Of a stretch of 64,000 nt of DNA, positions 55,807 through 64,000 are shown one piece after another (positions within the stretch are counted from its first letter, which is position 1; each line of letters begins with the position of its first letter). Made by a program: the position numbers and the translations under genes. The stretch spans positions 124,001-188,000 of the forward strand of contig JAHQRK010000033.1 in the NCBI GenBank assembly GCA_019828595.1. The letters run 5' to 3'. The notes below the pieces were generated by a model. The model was not told where the DNA came from and did not search any database. It saw nothing but the letters and a program-made list of their open reading frames with translations. The stretch is from Aphanomyces cochlioides (lineage: Eukaryota > Oomycota > Saprolegniomycetes > Saprolegniales > Verrucalvaceae).

Positions 55807-57450
55807 CCACAGACCATTGTGATCTCAAGTTACAACTTGTCTACGTGCGTGGAAATGGGAGGCACAACGTTTCGACTTGGTGGCAAAGACTTCCTGGTTC
55901 CCAAGTACTCGCGTTATGGCAACAACTACTACGTTACGTTCAACAAGGTCAGTCACCCTTCGATGGCCAAGGCGATTGTCAAGAAAATGGCTGCATTGAC
56001 CAAGTCAGTGATAGCAGCATTCAACCCTACTGCTGGTCAGAACATCAAGTCGCCGCATTTGAGAGTCATTTTCAAGTCGTCTGCGCCTCCTGCAGTGTTG
56101 GTGCCAAAATCCGGCGACGCACTACGCGAAATCACCATTACGGATCCGTCGGGTCAGCCTTTTGTCGTCGTGTTTCAGCACAAGATCGCTGCTCTGAACA
56201 AGACATTGCCTCCGTCGATTGTTTCACGACGTGCAGAGGCCAAGGCTGAAAACGCGAAGGCAAAAGCGGCCAAGGCAGCGGCAAAATCTCCTCCGTCAGG
56301 AGAAAAAGAACCTGAACATGATGGAGACGATCATGATCAAGACCCTGGAACAAATGCGGAAGGCGAGGCCGACTCAACTGAGGCATCTGGAGATCGTCAA
56401 GATGAACAACCACAGCCAACAGCTCCTTCTCATGGCTCTGATGTCGATATGTCTGGTGACAGCGATCCCCCTAACAACAATGGACAAGACAAACAACAAG
56501 AAGATGTGGAAATGTCTACCAACGAATCGCCCGCTCTTGCTCCACCAAGTGAGCAGCCCAAGAACTCGCTGGACCTTCAATTGGTAACGGGCTACCGGTC
56601 TGGACCAGCTCCAAAACGTACTTTGCCTTCGTCCCCACGTTTGGATCCCCTGCCGACATCCAACCGTTTTCATATCCTCGAAGAAGACGACGTGGAACTC
56701 TCGTTTGAAGACTTTGCAGTGCCTCGAATTGTATTGGAAGATTCAAGTGCGCCACGCCCGAAAAAGACCAAAGGCATAGCGAAGAAACAACGACTTAACA
56801 AGTCTGCTGCAGCCCACCTCGAATTGGCGAAGAAGATCATTCGAGACAAGAAAGTCGAAGGCAGTATCACCGAATGTCAACGCATTTTGCGAGATGATCC
56901 TCAGCTCGTTGCACATGCTATGTACGCACAAGATGAAGACCTCAGTTTGTTTCAGTCACTTGTTGCAACCAAGACTATTGAGCGCAAGATGGCTTTGTTA
57001 AAAGCTCAAGGCAAGCCTCACAACTACAAACATCACGTCAACTTCATGGCTCAATACAAGATTCACCCGTCAGAAATCTTGGAAGAATTGACCACGGACA
57101 TACCAGAGATCAAGCGCATCCTCTTTGCACTTGCTACGATTGACTTATTCCTCTCAAATCGGGCCCCAGACCTCTACACAAACTCGGAGGCACTGACTGT
57201 TCTATTGAACCAAGAAGCAACAAGATTGCCTGACACCAACTGCTTGACGGACTGGTCGCTGTTTGCTTTGATCGAAAACTTCAGCGACAATCTCGAGAAG
57301 TTCACTTTGCCGGCTCCCGTCTTGTCGGCCATCTCGATGCTCAAAAGCATCACCAACAATTACCACATCGACGAGCTCTGCAGCAAAGCTCACCACTCCA
57401 TGAACGCCGACGAAATTGATCCCCTCGATTTGGAGGACGATCAACTCTAA
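55807..57450 (+). pseudogene. LINE ORF1, residues 466-1012 (unit P/Q)
   Basis: Open from PQTIVISSYNLSTC to the stop at 57450. Contains most of the conserved core and the complete C-terminal half. Unique changes: AKAENAKAK in the Lys/Ala stretch and KTKGIAKKQR in the basic patch. It has no native start, because the N-terminal part of P is 20 kb upstream. Confidence 0.86.
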
Positions 57451-57528
57451 GGCTTCTATCCCCTGCTTCAATCCATTTCAACCTCCCCTCTGACCCCTCC
57501 ATTCTACTCATTTTCATCTGTACTCGTG

Positions 57529-60500
57529 ATGATTGACAACAACTTCTCCGATGTCCCAACTGAACTCGTGGACTGGGACCCACAAATCATCTCCCTCAAC
57601 ACCAATGGCTTCTCCAACAGTCATCGGTACATCCTCGACAAACTATCAAGTGTTCACGACGTTTCCTTTATCCAAGAAACCCGTTTCCGCACGCCAAGTC
57701 TCCACGACCGTGTTGCGTTCCATTGGCAACAAATCACAAACCACGAAGGCTCTTTGTTCTTTGAAGAGCCTATTTACCCTGAAGTATCCACGTCGCCAGC
57801 CACTGGAGGTCTGGCTACGTTGATACATCCTCACTCTCCTTTGAAGAACGCCACTCAAGTCCCTCATGACAACCCAGTGCTTCGTGGTCGTTATCTACAA
57901 GTGCGATGTACTCTGGGTCCACTGACAGTCGTTCTCCACAATATCTATGCGCCGGCAGCCTTCCAACAACGAGCAAGTTACTTCGAAGAATTGCCACGCG
58001 ACTTTCCTCCACATGCGCTCCACATTGTTGGAGGAGATTTCAACTGCACTCTCAACAAAGATTTGGATTCGTTGAGACCCAGTACCTCCACCATGGCCGG
58101 CACCCTTCAACTGGAACAATGGATGCACAGTTTGTCTCTGGTGGATCTGTTTCGCCGTCAAAACCCCGTGGCAAGAACCTTCACAAGTCCCACACTCACC
58201 AACCGACTCGACTACATCTTTTGTTCGTCCACCTTGGCGGGTCTTCGTCATTGGAAGGCGACGCACATGCCACACGTTCCACAGGCTGACCACGTGGCTT
58301 GTCGTATCATCTCAAAGCGTCAAACATTGCGCCATGGCTCTGGATCATGGAAAGCTCCAACTTGGCTACTTCGTCTACCACGAGCGGCCGAGATTGTTCA
58401 TGGATGTCTGGATCGATTTTTGGACAAGTCTCCATCATTCCACAATATCTCCAAGGCCTACGACATGCTGGTCAATGATATCCGCTCCCAACTCAAAGAA
58501 TTCCATTCTCAACGATTGGAGAAACAACGTCTGCCGTTGAAGAAGTTAGCTGTCGAGATCGCTTCGCTTTTGCAAGTCCCCAACATGCGTCAAGATTCAG
58601 TGCTGGTGGATCGAGTGCGAGACCTTCAAAAGCAAATTCACGAGCTGCAAGATCGAGACAAGCAGTTTCGTCAAGACCAGGCGTTCCAACTTCACTTGTA
58701 CAAAGCAGAGCGCTCGTCCAAGTTCCACTTCATGTCCCCTGTCCCTACCCCCTTGAAGAAGACAGTCTTCAAAGAGTTGGTGGATGTCAATGGAAATGTT
58801 GTCTCCAATCAACAAGGCATGTCTGACGTCCTGGTCGACTACTACAAGGACTTGTTTGCAGCTCCCGAGGTGCAGCGATCTGGAGACGAAGTGTCGTCAT
58901 TTCTGACCCCATTGACTCGACACAAGCAACTGCCAGAGCAAGCCCAGAAAGAGCTGTCGGCTCCCTTGCGCGCCAACGAGTTCTATCATGCTATTCGACA
59001 CAGCAGTTCGAACTCAGCGCCAGGTCCCAACGCTCTGCCATTCGAAGTCCTCAAACTTGCACCTCACAAGTGGTCGTTGGTATTGGAGCTGCTATTCACA
59101 CACCAGCTCCATTCTCACCCTCGCTTGACTCCCATGCAACTTGTCAGTACGCTGGTGTTGCTGCACAAGAAAGGCCCCAAGTCACAGGCCAAGAACTATC
59201 GGCCCATTAGCCTACTCAACACGGATGTGAAAATCCTGACGAGTATTCTGGCTTATCGACTCCAGCGCCACATTCGACACATCATCCACCCGGACCAGCA
59301 AGGCTTTATCCGTCGAAGCAATATCCAAACCAATATTGCACGACTGGATGACATGCTGCACCACATCAAACTACACAGTCCGTCCTCGATGGTGGCACTG
59401 CTTGACTTTGAGAAAGCTTTTGATCGCGTGGACCACGCGTACTTGCTCCGCGTCCTCCGTCACTATGGCTTTCCCGAAACCTTTGTTGACATGGTTCGCG
59501 TACTGTACTCGGGCCGCAAGTCTCGCATCTTGGTGAACGGCTTCTTGTCCAAGCCAGTTCACATCTCACGCGGTGTGTTGCAAGGTGATCCACTGTCGCC
59601 ACTTCTGTTTGTGATCGCTTTGGAACCGATGTGCCAACTCCTACGGCAACACTCCAACTATGGCATCAAGTGTGGGGATCGCTACCACACTGGGAGTTAC
59701 TTTGCCGACGACTCGCAACTCTATGCTGCAAATGAGACGTGCCTCCACCGGCAGCTTGCATTGGTTCAAACCTTTTGCGACAAGTCTGGTTTCCGACTCA
59801 ACGTAGACAAGACCCAAATTCTGACCTACAGCCAGTTGAATGGGAACCTTGCCTCACTACAAGTTACTTCCGACAGTCCCGTGAAGGCTCTTGGTATCTT
59901 GGTTGCGCCCAATCTTTCTCCATTGGCACGTTTCAATTACGTGTTTGAGAAGTTTGTGGCTCGCTTGTCTTTGTGGCTCTACAAGGCTCGAACCATGGCC
60001 GGAAAAGTCACTATCCTGCACAGCATATGTCTGCCTGTGTTATGGTACCAACTGGCTTTTGTCCCTGCCGACAAAGACCTGGCCAAAAAGATCGACAAGG
60101 CCATGCTTCAATTTATGCATGGTGAAGAAATCAACCCATCCTCCTCTGTCCATGGCCTCCGTTTGATCAAAAAGGAGATCCTATTCATGCCGAAGAAGTC
60201 CGGTGGCTTAGGCCTGCACCATGCACTTGCTTTATGGCAACAACACAACCGCTCTGTCATGATCAGATGCATTCAAGCCATCACCACCCCACCCCGCAAG
60301 TCTGCCATGTCCGCCTGGATTACGCCGGGCTATACTCTCCTCGAGAAGGCTTTTCATCCATGGGGTTCCCCCCGAGATCTCCTCTTGGCGAATGGTACTT
60401 CTGCATTCATCAGACAACTGTACAAGAATCCCAATATCACTCCAATGTGGAAAGCCTTATTGAGTAGCTGGTTTGAATCCCGCTGGACTCCGTACGGCTG

Positions 60501-61584
60501 TCCAAATCACATCTCATCTTTGGATGTTCCCCTTTGGCACAACTCGTATCTGCCTGGACTCGAAGACCTATACGATCAGTGCTCTACATCGACGCAAGAC
60601 CAAGCCAATGTATTGGCTTCGCTTCACATCACGAAGTTGTCGCATTTGTTGACTCCGTGTCAGCGAGTTTGGCCAGCTTCGATCTTGTTCGACAAAATCA
60701 ACCGTGCCTGCCGCCAAGCCAATTTTGTCCCTCCAACGAAACAATGGATCTCAATCTTGGTAACCAAGTTATCACGATTGTTTGAGATTGTTTCTGAAGA
60801 GGATGCTCCCGTGTTCCACTTGCCGACGCCAAGCTCTGAATGGATGGAATGGCACTGGATAATTCACCCTGACTCGAGTCCGATCTTGTTGGCGCTTGCG
60901 ACTTCGAAATCGGCTAAGATCAGAGCTTCTCCAGCTGTCAGCTCGTCCATTCTTCCTACCAAGCATCTCAACCTGCCATCCAACTTTTACGAAGACCCCA
61001 AGCGCCTTACCCAACTTGCCGCCTTCCTCCAACCCGACCACATTCTCCCTCGATATGGAGAGTTCATTTTCAAGACCCTTCTCCGCGCCAACGCCATGCA
61101 ATATCTGTTTCAGTACCAAGACCCCAAGCCGACGTGTGTCTTCTGTCGTGTCAATGAGACGTACGAGCATTTCCTGTTCTCTTGTGGATATGGTCAATCT
61201 GTTTGGTATTTCTTCAAGGCGATCCAGCGACTGCTCGAGTGTTCCTTTCCGTCCACGTGTCTGGAAATGTTCTACGAGACGCCCAAGCCGTCCGATGGAT
61301 ACTACATCCGTGGCTATCTGAAGATCTGGCCGATTGTCCGAGCCTGCGTGTATTATCAAATATGGCTCCAACGTGCCGATCGCACCTTTCGACCCGACCT
61401 CACAGCGAAGAGTCCGATGGAAGTTGCCATTCATGCTGCCTCTTTGATCAAGCTACATCTACAACAGCTCCTGGTTGATCTCCCTCTCAAGAAGGGATAC
61501 ACCAAGGTATTCAATGTGCTCAAGCATCTATCTTCGGACCCCTGGTTACGTCAACACGCCATTCCTGACAGTGTCGTTTCATGA
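57529..61584 (+). CDS. LINE ORF2: endonuclease and reverse transcriptase, intact (unit P/Q)
   Basis: 1,351 codons, ATG at 57529 (MIDNN), stop at 61582-61584, and no frameshift in either C tract. It carries the same endonuclease (N24/N26, E50, Y140, D170, N172, D228, H255), reverse transcriptase (LDFEKAFD, QGDPLSPLL, FADD) and CX2CX7HX4C finger as the copy at 12354-16409. Variants: FHWQQITNHE and LANGTSAF. It is the second intact ORF2 in the window and could supply protein if transcribed, but its ORF1 is truncated at the N-terminus. Confidence 0.93.
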   Translation: MIDNNFSDVPTELVDWDPQIISLNTNGFSNSHRYILDKLSSVHDVSFIQETRFRTPSLHDRVAFHWQQITNHEGSLFFEEPIYPEVSTSPATGGLATLIHPHSPLKNATQVPHDNPVLRGRYLQVRCTLGPLTVVLHNIYAPAAFQQRASYFEELPRDFPPHALHIVGGDFNCTLNKDLDSLRPSTSTMAGTLQLEQWMHSLSLVDLFRRQNPVARTFTSPTLTNRLDYIFCSSTLAGLRHWKATHMPHVPQADHVACRIISKRQTLRHGSGSWKAPTWLLRLPRAAEIVHGCLDRFLDKSPSFHNISKAYDMLVNDIRSQLKEFHSQRLEKQRLPLKKLAVEIASLLQVPNMRQDSVLVDRVRDLQKQIHELQDRDKQFRQDQAFQLHLYKAERSSKFHFMSPVPTPLKKTVFKELVDVNGNVVSNQQGMSDVLVDYYKDLFAAPEVQRSGDEVSSFLTPLTRHKQLPEQAQKELSAPLRANEFYHAIRHSSSNSAPGPNALPFEVLKLAPHKWSLVLELLFTHQLHSHPRLTPMQLVSTLVLLHKKGPKSQAKNYRPISLLNTDVKILTSILAYRLQRHIRHIIHPDQQGFIRRSNIQTNIARLDDMLHHIKLHSPSSMVALLDFEKAFDRVDHAYLLRVLRHYGFPETFVDMVRVLYSGRKSRILVNGFLSKPVHISRGVLQGDPLSPLLFVIALEPMCQLLRQHSNYGIKCGDRYHTGSYFADDSQLYAANETCLHRQLALVQTFCDKSGFRLNVDKTQILTYSQLNGNLASLQVTSDSPVKALGILVAPNLSPLARFNYVFEKFVARLSLWLYKARTMAGKVTILHSICLPVLWYQLAFVPADKDLAKKIDKAMLQFMHGEEINPSSSVHGLRLIKKEILFMPKKSGGLGLHHALALWQQHNRSVMIRCIQAITTPPRKSAMSAWITPGYTLLEKAFHPWGSPRDLLLANGTSAFIRQLYKNPNITPMWKALLSSWFESRWTPYGCPNHISSLDVPLWHNSYLPGLEDLYDQCSTSTQDQANVLASLHITKLSHLLTPCQRVWPASILFDKINRACRQANFVPPTKQWISILVTKLSRLFEIVSEEDAPVFHLPTPSSEWMEWHWIIHPDSSPILLALATSKSAKIRASPAVSSSILPTKHLNLPSNFYEDPKRLTQLAAFLQPDHILPRYGEFIFKTLLRANAMQYLFQYQDPKPTCVFCRVNETYEHFLFSCGYGQSVWYFFKAIQRLLECSFPSTCLEMFYETPKPSDGYYIRGYLKIWPIVRACVYYQIWLQRADRTFRPDLTAKSPMEVAIHAASLIKLHLQQLLVDLPLKKGYTKVFNVLKHLSSDPWLRQHAIPDSVVS

Positions 61585-61729
61585 GTGAGCTGACGGCTCA
61601 CCACTTCATCTCCTGTTCAATGACCACTTTGCCATATTCTGTTTTCCAAGTTCTATTTATACAGTACGAGGCAAATTAGTAAGTCATTAGGGCCTTTGCT
61701 CAAAAATAAGGTTAATACAACTCATTTAA

Positions 61730-63373
61730 CCACAGACCATTGTGATCTCAAGTTACAACTTGTCTACGTGCGTGGAAATGGGAGGCACAACGTTTCGACT
61801 TGGTGGCAAAGACTTCCTGGTTCCCAAATACTCGCGTTATGGCAACAACTACTACGTTACGTTCAACAAGGTCAGTCACCCTTCGATGGCCAAGGCAATT
61901 GTCAAGAAAATGGCTGCATTGACCAAGTCAGTGATAGCAGCATTCAACCCTACTGCTGGTCAGAACATCAAGTCGCCGCATTTGAGAGTCATTTTCAAGT
62001 CGTCTGCGCCTCCTGCAGTGCTGGTGCCAAAATCCGGCGACGCACTACGCGAAATCACCATTACGGATCCGTCGGGTCAGCCTTTTGTCGTCGTGTTTCA
62101 GCACAAGATCGCTGCTCTGAACAAGACATTGCCTCCGTCGATTGTTTCACGACGTGCAGAGGCCAAGGCTGAAAAAGCGAAGGCAAAAGCGGCCAAGGCA
62201 GCGGCAAAATCTCCTCCGTCAGGAGAAAAAGAACCTGAACATGATGGAGACGATCATGATCAAGACCCTGGAACAAATGCGGAAGGCAAGGCCGACTCAA
62301 CTGAGGCATCTGAAGATGGTCAAGATGAACAACCACAGCCAACAGCTCCTTCTCATGGCTCTGATGTCGATATGTCTGGTGACAGCGATCCCCCTAACAA
62401 CAATGGACAAGACAAACAACAAGAAGATGTGGAAATGTCTACCAACGAATCGCCCGCTCTTGCTCCACCAAGTGAGCAGCCCAAGAACTCGCTGGACCTT
62501 CAATTGGTAACGGGCTACCGGTCTGGACCAGCTCCAAAACGTACTTTGCCTTCGTCCCCACGTTTGGATCCCCTGCCGACATCCAACCGTTTTCATATCC
62601 TCGAAGAAGACGACGTGGAACTCTCGTTTGAAGACTTTGCAGTGCCTCGAATTGTATTGGAAGATTCAAGTGCGCCACGCCCGAAAAAGACCAAAGGCAA
62701 AGCGAAGAAACAACGACTTAACAAGTCTGCTGCAGCCCACCTCGAATTGGCGAAGAAGATCATTCGAGATAAGAAAGTCGAAGGCAGTATCACCGAATGT
62801 CAACGCATTTTGCGAGATGATCCTCAGCTCGTTGCACATGCTATGTACGCACAAGATGAAGACCTCAGTTTGTTTCAGTCACTTGTTGCAACCAAGACTA
62901 TTGAGCGCAAGATGGCTTTGTTAAAAGCTCAAGGCAAGCCTCACAACTACAAACATCACGTCAACTTCATGGCTCAATACAAGATTCACCCGTCAGAAAT
63001 CTTGGAAGAATTGACCACGGACATACCAGAGATCAAGCGCATCCTCTTTGCACTTGCTACGATTGACTTATTCCTCTCAAATCGGGCCCCAGACCTCTAC
63101 ACAAACTCGGAGGCACTGACTGTTCTATTGAACCAAGAAGCAACAAGATTGCCTGACACCAACTGCTTGACGGACTGGTCGCTGTTTGCTTTGATCGAAA
63201 ACTTCAGCGACAATCTCGAGAAGTTCACTTTGCCGGCTCCCGTCTTGTCGGCCATCTCGATGCTCAAAAGCATCACCAACAATTACCACATCGACGAGCT
63301 CTGCAGCAAAGCTCACCACTCCATGAACGCCGACGAAATTGATCCCCTCGATTTGGAGGACGATCAACTCTAA
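61730..63373 (+). pseudogene. LINE ORF1, residues 466-1012 (copy P)
   Basis: Open from PQTIVISSYN to the stop at 63373. The linker variants GKADSTEASEDGQDE and EPEHDGDD match copy D/F at 16488-19526 and not the neighbouring unit P/Q, while RLNKSAAA matches the right-hand group. This mixture suggests gene conversion among copies. The start is in the separated 5' part of P (34531). Confidence 0.86.
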
Positions 63374-63451
63374 GGCTTCTATCCCCTGCTTCAATCCATT
63401 TCAACCTCCCCTCTGACCCCTCCATTCTACTCATTTTCATCTGTACTCGTG

Positions 63452-64000
63452 ATGATTGACAACAACTTCTCCGATGTCCCAACTGAACTCGTGGACTGGG
63501 ACCCACAAATCATCTCCCTCAACACCAATGGCTTCTCCAACAGTCATCGGTACATCCTCGACAAACTATCAAGTGTTCACGACGTTTCCTTTATCCAAGA
63601 AACCCGTTTCCGCACGCCAAGTCTCCACGACCGTGTTGCGTTCCATTGGCAACGCATCACAAACCACGAAGGCTCTTTGTTCTTTGAAGAGCCTATTTAC
63701 CCTGAAGTATCCACGTCGCCAGCCACTGGAGGTCTGGCTACGTTGATACATCCTCACTCTCCTTTGAAGAACGCCACTCAAGTCCCTCATGACAACCCAG
63801 TGCTTCGTGGTCGTTATCTACAAGTGCGATGTACTCTGGGTCCACTGACAGTCGTTCTCCACAATATCTATGCGCCGGCAGCCTTCCAACAACGAGCAAG
63901 TTACTTCGAAGAATTGCCACGCGACTTTCCTCCACATGCGCTCCACATTGTTGGAGGAGATTTCAACTGCACTCTCAACAAAGATTTGGATTCGTTGAGA
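63452..64000 (+). CDS. LINE ORF2, N-terminal part (copy P), cut by window end
   Basis: ATG at 63452 (MIDNN) and open for 183 codons to the window end. Endonuclease motifs LNTNG, QETR, IYAP and GGDFNC are all present. Whether it is intact beyond the window cannot be judged. Confidence 0.88.
   Translation, partial: MIDNNFSDVPTELVDWDPQIISLNTNGFSNSHRYILDKLSSVHDVSFIQETRFRTPSLHDRVAFHWQRITNHEGSLFFEEPIYPEVSTSPATGGLATLIHPHSPLKNATQVPHDNPVLRGRYLQVRCTLGPLTVVLHNIYAPAAFQQRASYFEELPRDFPPHALHIVGGDFNCTLNKDLDSLR

Larger units (their letters stand above)
55807..61729 (+). mobile_element. LINE unit P/Q, tandem 5.9-kb duplication
   Basis: A 5,923-bp unit that starts with CCACAGACCATTGTG in ORF1 and ends with a 3' terminus followed by the same 15 bases again (61730-61744). 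Its 145-bp 3' UTR looks identical to that at 55662-55806, including GACAGTGTCG before the stop, where other copies mostly have GACAGCGTCG. This fits unequal crossing-over between nested P and Q. Confidence 0.85.
1..64000. repeat. Self-nested array of one LINE family
   Basis: Every base can be assigned to one of 16 blocks of the same LINE, on either strand. Each block boundary is an element 5' end (ACTTCCGAATTTGCC), an element 3' end (CTCATTTAA next to CC), or a break inside ORF1 or ORF2. No stretch over 300 bases is left unexplained, and both window edges lie inside element ORFs, so the array continues beyond both sides. Array character is seen directly. A heterochromatic or centromeric location is inference, by analogy with nested LINE clusters such as Zepp in trebouxiophyte green algae. 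Confidence 0.95.
61730..64000 (+). mobile_element. LINE copy P, 3' part, running off the window
   Basis: Resumes P's ORF1 at the Q target (61730-61744), passes the ORF1 stop and 78-bp spacer, and enters ORF2, which is still open at 64000. P's own 3' end and target duplication in O lie outside. Confidence 0.87.

Noticed and set aside
1..64000. CRISPR array, operon, tRNA or rRNA genes, or integrated virus
   Set aside because: The repeats are 7-kb LINE copies without spacers. No RNA gene or capsid, integrase or LTR signature was seen. The reverse transcriptase is of LINE type with an APE endonuclease.
1..64000. Head-to-tail telomeric LINE array like Drosophila HeT-A/TART
   Set aside because: Copies occur in both orientations with target duplications inside ORFs, which shows internal insertion and not end addition. 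A subtelomeric location remains possible.

Overview
All 64 kb of this window is one family of non-LTR retrotransposon (LINE), present as copies nested inside copies. I found no single-copy host gene, no RNA gene and no unrelated repeat. The organism is a eukaryote. The APE-type endonuclease plus reverse transcriptase ORF2, a separate non-zinc-knuckle ORF1 and roughly 50% GC resemble LINEs of oomycetes and other protists, but I cannot name the species. The window probably comes from heterochromatin such as a centromere, pericentromere or subtelomere.

A complete copy is about 7,380 bp: a 61-bp 5' leader, ORF1 (1,012 codons plus stop), a 78-bp pyrimidine-rich spacer, ORF2 (1,351 codons plus stop) and a 145-146-bp 3' UTR without poly(A) that ends CTCATTTAA. 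Three copies have both ends: B (2212-9592, -), D/F (12208-19587, -) and R (37471-44849, -). Only D/F has both ORFs open and is a candidate source element, although it may be a recombinant. The other blocks are interrupted, 5'-truncated or frameshifted.

Layout, left to right: A(+) 1-2211 | B(-) 2212-9592 | A(+) 9593-11316 | C(+) 11317-12207 | D/F(-) 12208-19587 | G(+) 19588-23161 | C inverted(-) 23162-26030 | E/F(+) 26031-29316 | O(-) 29317-34469 | P(+) 34470-35937 | Q(+) 35938-37470 | R(-) 37471-44849 | Q/S(+) 44850-50712 | Q(+) 50713-55806 | P/Q(+) 55807-61729 | P(+) 61730-64000. Matching target-site duplications (TSDs) of 14-16 bp pair the two sides of several insertions and give a nesting order: A contains B and C; O contains P, P contains Q, and Q contains R and S. 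Three places are not simple nests: an apparent inversion (12-29 kb), a tandem 5.9-kb duplication (55807-61729) and a collapsed sense-in-sense insertion (44850-50712).

The main points of novelty are these. Every recognisable 3' junction abuts CC in the target, nearly always CCA, which suggests a target-primed site preference in a family that here occurs only inside itself. The first 21 nt of the element are nearly complementary (14-bp perfect core) to a 3' UTR segment, so the RNA ends could pair. One 5' truncation lies exactly at the base of a 9-bp hairpin. Coordinates were read by eye from the sequence; database identity and copy divergence were not computed.
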